Shown here piece by piece: positions 32,001 through 39,956 of a stretch of DNA of 64,000 nucleotides (its first letter is position 1; each line of letters starts with the position of its first letter). The stretch covers positions 1-64,000 of the forward strand of contig NZ_JACVVE010000021.1 of assembly GCF_016648105.1 (NCBI RefSeq), written 5' to 3'. Origin of the DNA: Pseudomonas sp. S31. Its GTDB lineage: Bacteria; Pseudomonadota; Gammaproteobacteria; Pseudomonadales; Pseudomonadaceae. A program made the translations under genes and the position numbers. The notes below the pieces were generated by a model. It was not told the origin of the DNA. It made no database searches and saw only the letters and a program-made list of their open reading frames with translations.

Positions 32001-34409
32001 CGCAATGGCTCCTTGCCAGCGCTGGCCTCCAATCACGCGACCCAGGTCGCGGGGGTGATGGTTGGGGCGCGCAACGATCAAGGCGGCATCGGCATTGCTT
32101 ACGACGCCAAGATCGGCGGGCATTACCTGGCCAACAAGGGCGACGATCTCACCAGCCTGGGGCAGATGGTCAACTATGACGTGGTCAACCACAGCTGGGG
32201 GTTCAAGACCGATTTCGCCATCGGCAACGTCCCCGAGGGCAAGATCGATACCTCTCTGGCCCTGGCATTCAGCGCAACGCTAGCGGCCACCAATGGCCGC
32301 GGCGGGCTCGGCACTATCGTGGTCGCTGCAGGCGGCAACCAACGCGAGCGGGGTGGCAGCGCGCAAGGCTCGCTGATCAACAACAGCCGGTATGCCATCG
32401 AAGTAGCGGCGGTCAACGCCAAGGCCGACTTGTCGGTGTTGCAAGTGACCAGCGCGCCTTTCTCCAATCCCGGTGCCAGCCTGCTGGTAGCCGCGCCAGG
32501 CAGCCATGTACTGTCTACCGGCGTCAGCCTGGAGGCCGAGCGGGGCTCGATGGTCGGTAGCGCCTATGGCACTACCCAGGGCACCAGCTTCGCCGCACCG
32601 ATCGTCTCCGGTGTGGCCGCGTTGATGCTCCAGGCCAACCCAGGGCTCGGTTACCGCGATGTGCAGCAGATCTTGGCACTGTCGGCGCGCAAGGTCGACG
32701 ACGGCAACAGTGCCTGGGCGTATAACGCTGGGAGCAATTGGAACGGCGGCGGTATGCGCGCCAGTCACGATTACGGGTTTGGCATGATCGATGCCCGCGC
32801 AGCCGTTCGCCTCGCCCAATCCTGGCCAGGCCAGGCGACTAAAGCCAACGAGCGGCAACTGGCCGCCGCCAGCGAGTCGCTTGCTCAGGTAATAGCGCCC
32901 GGGAAGGTTGGCACCTTCTCCTTGAGTATGCCGGCCGGCGTGCTGGTGGAGCATGTCGAGGTCGACATTCATTCGCAGGTCGGCCGATTAGGTGACATGA
33001 CCCTGACTCTGATTTCACCAGGCGGTGCTCGCAGCGTGTTGTTGCAACGTTCAGGTAAAGCGCCGGGTTCGGCGGACGATGATGTGGGCAGCTTACGTTC
33101 GGGCGTATTCAAGTATGCCTTCATGTCCACTCATCATCGGGCAGAAGGCTCGGCTGGCGATTGGCGCCTTGAGGTAAGCAACGCCATAGGCGGCCTGCCC
33201 ATGACCCTGGACCGCTGGGATCTGCGTGTTGTCGGCAGCCAGGTGACCGCTGATGATGTGTATTTCTACACCGACGAGTACCCCATGGCCTTGAGCCAAG
33301 AACCTGCACGGGGTGCGCTCGATGACGCCGTCAACGGTACTGCCGGTGGGCGCAATACCCTCAACGCGGCAGCCCTCAGAGGCCGCGTCTCGATCGATCT
33401 GGCCGCTGGCACCGCCACTATTGCCGGTGCGGCGCTAACCCTGGCTCCGGGCGCGGTACACAACCTGATAAGCGGAGATGGCGACGATATGCTGATTGCC
33501 GGCGCGCAGGGTGCATGGCTCGACGGTGGCCGTGGCAGCAATCGACTCAGGGGTGGCAGCGCAACGGATCGCTACGTCATCCACAGGCGAGCAGGGGGTA
33601 GTGATGTCGTCGAGCAGTTCGAGCTGGAACGCGAAGTCGTCGACCTCATCGGCTTTGCCGAGCGGACATTCACTGATTTGCAGATCAAGCAGGAGGGCAA
33701 TGCCGCGCTGGTCGACCTGGGCGCGGGGCAGACGTTGCGCCTGGCCGACCGGAGCGCGGCGCAATTGCAGCCGAGCCACTTCCGTTTCCTGGAAGGTCCC
33801 ATGGCCGCGCCTGGCTACTTCGACGGCAGCCAGGACAAGCCACCGCAAGCGCCCACCAGCGGCACGGTGTTACTCGAAGGGGGCGCGCAAGGGGTATCGC
33901 TGTCTTCGGACGCCTCCGGGCAGTTCGTGGCTGCGTTGACAGGGACGATCTACAGCCCTCCCAGTGTCGCCCCGAGTATCTTCGTGGTGGCCAAGCAAGA
34001 TGATGTCAGCGATTACCGCAATGCAGTGCGCGGCTTTCGCCACGGCATCGACAAGATCGACCTGAGCCAGACGGGCATCACCCGCTTCGAAGACTTGCGC
34101 CTGAGCAAGGACGAGCGCTTCCAGCTGAACGGTTTCGCGCAGATTCACGGGGTGACCGTCTCGGGTCAGGCCAGCGACTTGAAACTGTTGTACCTGGATG
34201 CGTTGGAACTGGCCCAGGTAACGTCCGAAGACTTCATCTTCGCCTCACCTGTGCCGCCTGCGATGTCTGCGGCCACGTTGCCGCCCCTGCCGAACCTGGC
34301 CAATCTGCTCGATGCCATGGCTGCGTTCAACCCTCAAACCGCCGATTCGCTGCCGCTTGGCACAGCGCCGACTCAACCTTGGGATTCGACCCTCGCCGTT
34401 GCTGCCTGA
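29052..34409 (+). CDS. Large RTX exoprotein with subtilisin (S8) and P domains
   Basis: Codes for 1785 residues, ATG 29052 after gaggtgattt; probable cargo of the upstream type I system. No signal peptide. Order: N-terminal helical domain (1-150) seen in FrpC-like RTX proteins as I recall; EF-hand-like Ca2+ loops near 430-470 (DANADGAITPAD, DANHDGRAEGAEL); degenerate RTX nonapeptides 564-750 (GGAGDDVL, GGAGNDVLVGG); S8 peptidase about 925-1245; P-domain about 1285-1400 (ending HRAEGSAGDWRLEVSN...WDLRV); second RTX/serralysin-like C-terminus 1440-1785. Peptidase residues: His995 (HATQVAGV), Asn1096 (AAGGN), Ser1179 (GTSFAAP), but the Asp position reads Glu951 (GQFEPGGDF). The 5' third is A+T-richer than the rest. 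Protease activity is likely but not assured. Confidence 0.88.
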   Translation: MSGLIEEDVKHAREIFQGKGVRAMYDYLAGKGDRYAVLANGVARGNSIAGIAAIDFMKRTEAAAGRPMQEADIEKVRVEMAKAYLGLLDDKVRKGEIGNDINHVEVWGFHTKVFEDLGRSKDAWTLNTVFELRHPDHREDYWRTVLEAAGSTSAEFWLSFQTDSAVAYSTVVAPEALQSMAKSWKARIDSPEGIGSFVVALGKVSANGIQGVVSDLITADDPAPAATLKIEITPTTESRRDLQGQDDLRNDVSAGFVKRRLTHSIAFTDNTLNNTDFTSAQLGSLASGGIRPGELQADPNVRPNQHLSQFYREDATKPDFSLRNAAVLNGLAAMTTVNTFVDPLLFDLGGQGVGMTGMEDAVLFDVDNSGQLRRTGWADRNTGMLVHDDGSGQVSSVRQLFSEYYQGQPGSNGAPGEAPFADGFAALRSVDANADGAITPADPIWAQLKLWIDANHDGRAEGAELKPLAELGVSLIGVGQVQSVGEVRQGNEVISRGTFLIDGAQREVLAVRFLADSVGNLADVQPHATLLTSTSGDISRRAYLSTRAEGSELDAALLGVDTLQGGAGDDVLKAAPGGSWLVGGGGSNTYEGGPGDDVLVISARDQQANIRGNGGRDTALIVGEQGVGLNLAEAGLTIAQGGRGKDVIISGGQRGVFIKGGSGDSLLIGGAGNDVLVGGTGRNTILGGTGKAVIYAGPSGDHIQASAAGSIIHAGGGADRIIGGAADDVIEAGRGNAVIDGAGGVNVVSLHGNHDEYLITRTVTGYQVSDRQTGRDGTLTLSNVQKLSFADIAAIDLQGAAAMPIGDTLAPTQAAAFATSAGTLIVPAAVLLANDLPLSGVGPLRIASVSDGKGAAVSLNAQGDVEVRADPGHDSDITFRYDLVDAAGQASLNVTETTSGASAPLRATVTLRHDQSPADPLAARQWYLREIDVQPVWRDFTGKGVRIGQFEPGGDFAVAPEVFDIQHPDLKANVDDIWLSTQRRNGSLPALASNHATQVAGVMVGARNDQGGIGIAYDAKIGGHYLANKGDDLTSLGQMVNYDVVNHSWGFKTDFAIGNVPEGKIDTSLALAFSATLAATNGRGGLGTIVVAAGGNQRERGGSAQGSLINNSRYAIEVAAVNAKADLSVLQVTSAPFSNPGASLLVAAPGSHVLSTGVSLEAERGSMVGSAYGTTQGTSFAAPIVSGVAALMLQANPGLGYRDVQQILALSARKVDDGNSAWAYNAGSNWNGGGMRASHDYGFGMIDARAAVRLAQSWPGQATKANERQLAAASESLAQVIAPGKVGTFSLSMPAGVLVEHVEVDIHSQVGRLGDMTLTLISPGGARSVLLQRSGKAPGSADDDVGSLRSGVFKYAFMSTHHRAEGSAGDWRLEVSNAIGGLPMTLDRWDLRVVGSQVTADDVYFYTDEYPMALSQEPARGALDDAVNGTAGGRNTLNAAALRGRVSIDLAAGTATIAGAALTLAPGAVHNLISGDGDDMLIAGAQGAWLDGGRGSNRLRGGSATDRYVIHRRAGGSDVVEQFELEREVVDLIGFAERTFTDLQIKQEGNAALVDLGAGQTLRLADRSAAQLQPSHFRFLEGPMAAPGYFDGSQDKPPQAPTSGTVLLEGGAQGVSLSSDASGQFVAALTGTIYSPPSVAPSIFVVAKQDDVSDYRNAVRGFRHGIDKIDLSQTGITRFEDLRLSKDERFQLNGFAQIHGVTVSGQASDLKLLYLDALELAQVTSEDFIFASPVPPAMSAATLPPLPNLANLLDAMAAFNPQTADSLPLGTAPTQPWDSTLAVAA

Positions 34410-34428
34410 CCTTGGCGGGTAACCGCAG

Positions 34429-34453
34429 CCCATCACCGACCAACGGTGGTGGG
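34429..34453 (+). terminator. Hairpin after the RTX gene
   Basis: A 9-bp stem with one wobble pair (34429-34437 with 34445-34453) and a 7-base loop lies 19 bases after the RTX stop. No T-run follows. It is placed to end the type I secretion operon before hemB. Confidence 0.4.
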
Positions 34454-34572
34454 GCTATAGCCGAGCCCAGCGCGTGGTTGCACGGGACGCAATACAGATT
34501 CTCGGTATTAGCTCTTTTCACTAGGCCTCGACAGGCTTATGGTGTACGCCGTTCAAATTCCCTGGAGCTGTC

Positions 34573-35547
34573 ATGTCCAACCTTTTTCCTGCCGTTCGTC
34601 CACGCCGTCTGCGCCAGAACGAGTCCCTGCGCACGATTTTCCAGGAGACCGAATTCCGCCTCGAAGACCTGATCCTGCCGATCTTCGTCGAGGAAGGCAT
34701 CGATGATTTCGTGCCGATCACCAGCATGCCGGGCGTCAACCGCATCCCGGAAAAACTGCTCGCCCAGGAAATCGAACGCTACGCCCGTGCCGGCATCAAG
34801 TCGGTGATGACCTTCGGCGTCTCGCACAACCTCGACGCCACCGGTAGCGACACCTGGAACGAGAACGGCCTGGTGGCGCGCATGGCGCGTACCTGCAAGG
34901 ACACCGTGCCGGAAATGGTCGTGATGTCCGACACCTGCTTCTGCGAATACACCAGCCACGGCCACTGCGGCGTGCTGCACGACCATGGCGTGGACAACGA
35001 CGCCACCCTGGCCAACCTGGGCAAGCAGGCGGTGGTCGCAGCCGCGGCCGGTGCCGATTTCATCGCGCCATCGGCAGCGATGGACGGCCAGGTCCAGGCG
35101 ATTCGCAGCGCCTTGGACGGAGCGGGTTTCCACGACACCGCGATCATGGCCTATTCGACCAAGTTCGCCTCGTCGCTGTATGGCCCGTTCCGTGAAGCTG
35201 GCGGCACCGCGCTCAAGGGCGACCGCAAGAGCTACCAGATGAACCCGATGAACCGCCGCGAAGCCGTGCGCGAATCGCTGCTCGACGAGCAGGAAGGGGC
35301 CGATGTGTTGATGGTCAAGCCGGCCGGCGCCTATCTCGACGTGATCGCCGACATTCGCGCTGCCTCGCGTCTGCCGCTGGCGGCCTACCAGGTCAGTGGC
35401 GAATACGCGATGATCAAGTTCGGCGGCCTGGCCGGCGCCATCGACGAGGGCCGTGTGGTGCGTGAGAGCATCGGGGCGATCAAGCGTGCCGGTGCCGACC
35501 TGATCCTCACTTACTTCGCCATGGACCTGGCGCGCGAAGGCATCTGA
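34573..35547 (+). CDS. hemB: Porphobilinogen synthase (delta-aminolevulinate dehydratase), zinc type
   Basis: Codes for 324 residues. Condenses two 5-aminolevulinate molecules into porphobilinogen in haem synthesis. The two active-site lysines are present: Lys197 (YSTKFASSLYGPFR) and Lys249 (MVKPAGAYLD). The metal site CFCEYTSHGHCG supplies Cys122, Cys124 and Cys132, the zinc triad of E. coli-like enzymes. The well-studied P. aeruginosa enzyme instead has an Asp-containing, Mg-dependent site, so this is probably a second isoform. Start ATG 34573 follows ctggagctgtc. It is a single-gene unit meeting the AraC gene tail to tail. Confidence 0.93.
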   Translation: MSNLFPAVRPRRLRQNESLRTIFQETEFRLEDLILPIFVEEGIDDFVPITSMPGVNRIPEKLLAQEIERYARAGIKSVMTFGVSHNLDATGSDTWNENGLVARMARTCKDTVPEMVVMSDTCFCEYTSHGHCGVLHDHGVDNDATLANLGKQAVVAAAAGADFIAPSAAMDGQVQAIRSALDGAGFHDTAIMAYSTKFASSLYGPFREAGGTALKGDRKSYQMNPMNRREAVRESLLDEQEGADVLMVKPAGAYLDVIADIRAASRLPLAAYQVSGEYAMIKFGGLAGAIDEGRVVRESIGAIKRAGADLILTYFAMDLAREGI

Positions 35548-35573
35548 CCGAGCGAGCGCCTGGCCCCTGGCGC

Positions 35574-36545
35574 TCAATGCGACGACACGTACTCTGCCCC
35601 GGCGAAGGCCGGCGGCAGGGCGAAGCTCTGGCGCATGCGCCGCGCCTCGGCCGCCGGCGCCAGGCCGAAGAGCCGTTTGAACTCCCTGTTGAACTGTGAC
35701 GGGCTGGCATAGCCCACTGCGTAGCACGCGGTTTCGGCCGTCTGCCCTTGGCGGACCATGAGCAGGCGTGCCTGATGCAGGCGCGTGGACTTGAGGTACT
35801 GCATCGGCGAAGTGCCGGTGATGGCCTTGAAGTGGCTATGGAAGCTCGGCACGCTCATGCCAGCCTCGCCCGCCAACTGTGGCAGGTCGAGCGGCTGTGC
35901 ATAGCGGGCGTGGATACAGCGCAGCGCCTTGCCGACCTTGCCGAAGTGCCCCTGCATCGCCAATGCCGCCCGCAGCGCCTCGCCCTGGGGGCCGGTGAAC
36001 ACGCGAAAGTACAACTCCCGCACCAGGCTCCGGCCAAGGATGGTCGCATCCAGCGGCCGGCCGAGCGCTTCCAGCAAACGCACCACGCACCCCTGCAACG
36101 CGGCATCCATGGGGCTGGACATCATGCTCTGCGGCGCATGTTCCTGCAGCGTTGGCTGGAACTGGCCGATCTCCACCAGCAACTCGGCGGCCAGCTGGAA
36201 GTCCAGGTGCAGGTAGATGGCCAACAGGGGGCGTTCCTGCGTGGCCTCGGTTTCCATGGTGAACGGCACCGGTACTGCGACCGCGAGGTAGTGCTGCTCG
36301 TCGTACAGATAGACCTCGCCACCGAAGTATCCGCGTTTTCGCCCTTGGCAGACGATCACGATACCGGGGTCGTAAAGCACCGGGGTGCGGGCCAGGGGGC
36401 GGTCCGAGCGTAGCAGCCGCACGTCCGGCAGGGCGGTCAGGTTGTAGCCTTCTTCAGGAGCCAGATCACCGAGCAGCGTCAACAGGCGCTGCCGCTCGGT
36501 CGCAGCAGGTGCTCGGGTGCTGGGTGGCATTGGGGGTGGCTTCAT
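35574..36545 (-). CDS. AraC-family regulator (AraC_N plus double HTH)
   Basis: Codes for 323 residues from the ATG 36543-36545 (MKPPPMPPSTRAPAATERQRLL); the frame extends to a GTG at 36593 and neither start has a strong ribosome site. The N-terminal cupin-like AraC_N domain (LRSDRPLARTPVLYDPGIVIVCQGRKRGYFGGEVYLYDEQHYLAVAVPVPF) precedes the HTH pair (LDLPQLAGEAGMSVPSFHSHFKAITGTSPMQYLKSTRLHQARLLM...VGYASPSQFNREFKRLFG). This AraC subgroup is usually divergent to an oxidoreductase gene it controls; here an SDR gene begins 94 bases away on the other strand. Inducer unknown. Confidence 0.87.
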   Translation of the reverse strand: MKPPPMPPSTRAPAATERQRLLTLLGDLAPEEGYNLTALPDVRLLRSDRPLARTPVLYDPGIVIVCQGRKRGYFGGEVYLYDEQHYLAVAVPVPFTMETEATQERPLLAIYLHLDFQLAAELLVEIGQFQPTLQEHAPQSMMSSPMDAALQGCVVRLLEALGRPLDATILGRSLVRELYFRVFTGPQGEALRAALAMQGHFGKVGKALRCIHARYAQPLDLPQLAGEAGMSVPSFHSHFKAITGTSPMQYLKSTRLHQARLLMVRQGQTAETACYAVGYASPSQFNREFKRLFGLAPAAEARRMRQSFALPPAFAGAEYVSSH

Positions 36546-36638
36546 AGAAATAGGCAAGAAATGTCGGGAATCCAGGCTGATGGAAGCTAGCACGACTGAT
36601 TATCGTGCATCCAGGTCAACCATCACTGGAGCGGATTC

Positions 36639-37472
36639 ATGTCATCTATCAAGACCCTGTTCATCACCGGCGTCAGCAGCGGCTTTGGCCGGGCATTGGC
36701 CCAGGAGGCGCTGGCCAGCGGCCACCGGGTGGTCGGCACCGTTCGCAGCGCGCAGGCCAAGCAGGACTTCGAGGCACTCGACCCGACGAATGCGCTGGGG
36801 CGCTTGTTCGAGGTCACTGACTTCGAGGCCATCGATGCGTTGGTGGCGGATATAGAAGCCAGCGTCGGGCCCATCGATGTGTTGGTCAACAACGCAGGCT
36901 ATGGCCACGAAGGGGTGGTGGAGGAGTCGGCGCTGGGCGAGATGCGTCGACAGTTCGACGTCAACGTGTTCGGTGCGGTCGCCGTGACCAAGGCGGTACT
37001 GCCCTACATGCGCGCACGTCGGCGTGGGCACATCCTCAACATCACCTCGATGGGGGGTTACATCACGATGCCGGGCATCGCCTACTACTGTGGCAGCAAG
37101 TTCGCCCTGGAGGGGATCTCCCAGGTGCTGGGCAAGGAAGTGAAGCCATTCGGCATCCACGTCACCGCCGTGGCGCCCGGTTCGTTCCGCACCGACTGGG
37201 CGGGGCGCTCGATGAGCCGCACGGCGCGATCGATTGCCGACTACGACGCGTTGTTCGACCCGATCCGCCAGGCCCGCCAGGAAAAAAGCGGCAAGCAGCT
37301 CGGCGACCCGGTGAAAGCGGCCCAGGCGATGCTGGCCGTGATTGCCAGCGAAGCGCCACCGGCGCAACTGCTGCTGGGCAGCGATGCGCTGGCCCTGGTG
37401 CGCGAAAAGCTGGCATCGATGGCCGCTGAAATCGACGCCTGGGAAACGCTGTCGCGTTCGACCGATGGGTGA
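36639..37472 (+). CDS. Short-chain dehydrogenase/reductase
   Basis: Codes for 277 residues, classical SDR: TGVSSGFGRALA nucleotide motif at residues 10-21, NNAGYG, catalytic Ser/Tyr/Lys in ITSMGGYITMPGIAYYCGSK, and PGSFRTDWAGRSM after the active site. This subgroup is annotated as oxidoreductase of unknown substrate, found with AraC-type regulators in many proteobacteria. It is divergent from the AraC gene at 35574, which probably regulates it. NADP preference is suggested by Arg following the second strand (GTVRSAQ), which is inference. Confidence 0.87.
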   Translation: MSSIKTLFITGVSSGFGRALAQEALASGHRVVGTVRSAQAKQDFEALDPTNALGRLFEVTDFEAIDALVADIEASVGPIDVLVNNAGYGHEGVVEESALGEMRRQFDVNVFGAVAVTKAVLPYMRARRRGHILNITSMGGYITMPGIAYYCGSKFALEGISQVLGKEVKPFGIHVTAVAPGSFRTDWAGRSMSRTARSIADYDALFDPIRQARQEKSGKQLGDPVKAAQAMLAVIASEAPPAQLLLGSDALALVREKLASMAAEIDAWETLSRSTDG

Positions 37473-37480
37473 ACGTGTTG

Positions 37481-37497
37481 GGGCCGCTTTGCGGCCC
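37481..37497 (+). terminator. Short G+C hairpin and REP-like sequence after SDR gene
   Basis: A perfect 7-bp stem, gggccgc with gcggccc, around ttt begins 8 bases after the SDR stop. It is followed (to about 37540) by REP-like text (caaggccgctcctacaccgg). The rest of the interval to 37732 holds no gene that I can support and must contain the promoter of the next gene. Confidence 0.45.
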
Positions 37498-37732
37498 ATC
37501 CGGCCGGTCCGGCGCCCCGGCAAGGCCGCTCCTACACCGGGAGGGGAATCACGGTCGGAGTGGCTTTGGCCGCGAAGAGCCTGATGTGGAAAAAATACGA
37601 TTAACAGTCAAGACTTACAGGGTTACAGGCAAGCAGCAGTGAATTTTTTCGCGTTCTCTCGTATCTGATGCATAGCACCGGGCCATCAAGACGATCACGC
37701 CCGGGGAACTGTGAAGCACAAGGGATTCAGGC

Positions 37733-39238
37733 ATGAAATCACGCAAGAAAAGCGTCAAGCCCATCGGCCTCAAGGACATCACCATCGTCGACGACGCCAA
37801 GATGCGCAAAGCGATCACCGCAGCGGCACTGGGCAACGCCATGGAATGGTTCGATTTCGGTGTCTATGGCTTCGTCGCCTACGCCCTGGGCAAGGTGTTC
37901 TTCCCCAACGCCGACCCCAGCGTGCAGATGATCGCCGCGCTGGCGACCTTCTCGGTACCGTTCCTGATCCGGCCGCTGGGCGGCTTGTTCTTTGGTGCGC
38001 TGGGCGACAAATTCGGGCGGCAGAAGGTATTGGCCGCGACCATCGTGATCATGTCGCTGAGTACTTTCGCCATCGGCCTCATACCGTCGTACGCGACGAT
38101 CGGCATCTGGGCGCCGATCCTGTTGCTGCTGGCGAAAATGGCCCAGGGTTTCTCGGTGGGCGGCGAGTACACCGGTGCCTCGATCTTCGTCGCCGAATAT
38201 GCCCCTGACCGCAAGCGCGGGTTCCTTGGCAGTTGGCTGGATTTCGGCTCGATCGCAGGCTTCGTCCTCGGTGCCGGGGTGGTGGTGCTGATCTCCACCA
38301 TCCTCGGTGAAGAGAAGTTTCTCGAATGGGGCTGGCGCCTGCCGTTCTTCCTGGCCCTGCCGCTGGGCATCATCGGCTTGTACCTGCGTCATGCCCTGGA
38401 GGAAACCCCGGCGTTCCAGCAACACGTCGACAAGCTCGAGCAAGGCGACCGCGAGGGCCTGGCCTCGGGGCCGAAGGTGTCGTTCAAGGAGGTCGCCACC
38501 CAGCACTGGCGCAGCCTGATCACCTGCATCGGCGTGGTGATCGCGACCAACGTCACCTACTACATGCTGCTCACCTACATGCCCAGCTACCTGTCGCACA
38601 ACCTCCACTACAGCGAAGACCACGGGGTGCTGATCATCATCGCGATCATGGTCGGCATGCTGTTCGTGCAGCCGCTGATCGGCCTGCTCAGCGACAAGGT
38701 CGGCCGGCGCCCGTTCATCATCATCGGCAGCATCGGGCTGTTCGCCCTGGCCATTCCGGCGTTCATGCTGATCAACAGCGGGCAGTTGGCGGTGATCTTC
38801 GCCGGCCTGCTGATCATCGCCGTGCTGCTCAACTTCTTCATCGGCGTGATGGCCTCGACGCTGCCAGCGATGTTCCCCACGCACATCCGCTACAGTGCGC
38901 TGGCCAGCGCCTTCAACATCTCGGTGCTGATCGCCGGCCTGACCCCGACCCTGGCCGCGTGGCTGGTGGAGAGCAGCGGCAACCTGTACATGCCGGCCTA
39001 CTACCTGATGGTGATCGCGGTGATCGGCCTGCTGACCGGGGTGACCATGAAGGAAACCGCCAACAAGCCACTGCGTGGCGCGGCGCCGGCGGCCTCGGAC
39101 ATCGAGGAGGCGCGCGAGTTGCTGCAAGAGCACCACGACAACATCGAGCAGAAGATCGAGGACATCGACGCGCAGATCGCCGAACTCGAAGCCAAGCGTA
39201 CGCTGTTGGTGCAGCAGCATCCGCGCATCCAGGAGTGA
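37733..39238 (+). CDS. proP: ProP-like proline/glycine-betaine:H+ symporter
   Basis: Codes for 501 residues, MFS metabolite:H+ symporter family: GNAMEWFDFGVYGFVA at the first helix, GGLFFGALGDKFGRQKVL loop, KMAQGFSVGGEYTGASIFVAEYAPDRKRGFLGSWLDFGSIAGF. The C-terminal tail (about residues 450-495, EEARELLQEHHDNIEQKIEDIDAQIAELEAKRTLL in pieces) is a heptad-patterned coiled coil, the hallmark of osmosensing ProP. It should therefore import osmoprotectants and respond to osmolarity. The A+T-rich 37600-37732 upstream carries its promoter. An alpha-ketoglutarate-type porter (KgtP) is the alternative, made unlikely by the coiled coil. Confidence 0.88.
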   Translation: MKSRKKSVKPIGLKDITIVDDAKMRKAITAAALGNAMEWFDFGVYGFVAYALGKVFFPNADPSVQMIAALATFSVPFLIRPLGGLFFGALGDKFGRQKVLAATIVIMSLSTFAIGLIPSYATIGIWAPILLLLAKMAQGFSVGGEYTGASIFVAEYAPDRKRGFLGSWLDFGSIAGFVLGAGVVVLISTILGEEKFLEWGWRLPFFLALPLGIIGLYLRHALEETPAFQQHVDKLEQGDREGLASGPKVSFKEVATQHWRSLITCIGVVIATNVTYYMLLTYMPSYLSHNLHYSEDHGVLIIIAIMVGMLFVQPLIGLLSDKVGRRPFIIIGSIGLFALAIPAFMLINSGQLAVIFAGLLIIAVLLNFFIGVMASTLPAMFPTHIRYSALASAFNISVLIAGLTPTLAAWLVESSGNLYMPAYYLMVIAVIGLLTGVTMKETANKPLRGAAPAASDIEEARELLQEHHDNIEQKIEDIDAQIAELEAKRTLLVQQHPRIQE

Positions 39239-39245
39239 CGCGTGC

Positions 39246-39947
39246 TCAGCGCGGCATGTAGCCGCGCTGCCAGGTGCGCGGGATGAAGCGCGACACCAGG
39301 GCCAGCAGGCAGGCGAGGGCGCAGCTGCCGGCCAGCGCCTGCAGGCCCAGGTGGTGCTGCAGCCAGGCGCCGAGGGCGGCGCCCAGCAGCATGCCGGCCC
39401 ACGGCACCAACTGCACCCGCCAGCCGCTGCGGCGTTCGCCGAGCAACCAGCGGCCCAGGCCGCGACCGAAGCGCGACAGCGCCCCGGTGACGTAGGTCAG
39501 GCCGATGGGCAGGCCATTCACCTGCTCGACCACCGCGTTGATCATGCCCATGGCCAGCGTTGTCGCCAGCAAGGCCGGAAAGCTCGCAGCGAAAGGCCAG
39601 GCTGCGGCGCCCGCCAGCAGCGCTGCCACCACCAGCAGGACCGGCCAGGCCCGCCGCCGGAAGGCCCGCGCAAGTATCACGCCCAGCGCATTGCCGACGA
39701 CGAAGCCCACTATCGCGCCGCTCAGGCGCAGCACCAGGGCGATGTCCGCCTCGCTGATGGCCACCGCCAGGCGCGTGGTGTTGCCGCTCATGAACGACAC
39801 GAAGTCGCCCAGCGCCAGCAGGCCGATGGCATCGGTCATGCCGGCCAGCACCGACAGCCCGGCGACCAGCCCAAGGCCGACGCGCCCACGCAGGATCTGC
39901 AGACGCAGGCGCCGGGCGTTGCGCGTGGGGAGGGTAGTGGGCAGCAT
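39246..39947 (-). CDS. DUF1275/YoaK-family membrane protein
   Basis: Codes for 233 residues with about six hydrophobic segments. The pattern GLVAGLSVLAGMTDAIGLLALGDFVSFMSGNTTRLAVAIS is the DUF1275 signature (G-x2-D-A-x-G...F-x-S-x-M-T/S-G-N). Function is unknown for the family. The gene starts nine bases after the riboflavin synthase stop on the same strand, so the two are likely one transcript, though no functional link is evident. It ends seven bases from the ProP gene, which converges on it. Confidence 0.85.
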   Translation of the reverse strand: MLPTTLPTRNARRLRLQILRGRVGLGLVAGLSVLAGMTDAIGLLALGDFVSFMSGNTTRLAVAISEADIALVLRLSGAIVGFVVGNALGVILARAFRRRAWPVLLVVAALLAGAAAWPFAASFPALLATTLAMGMINAVVEQVNGLPIGLTYVTGALSRFGRGLGRWLLGERRSGWRVQLVPWAGMLLGAALGAWLQHHLGLQALAGSCALACLLALVSRFIPRTWQRGYMPR

Positions 39948-39956
39948 CGGCAGGCC

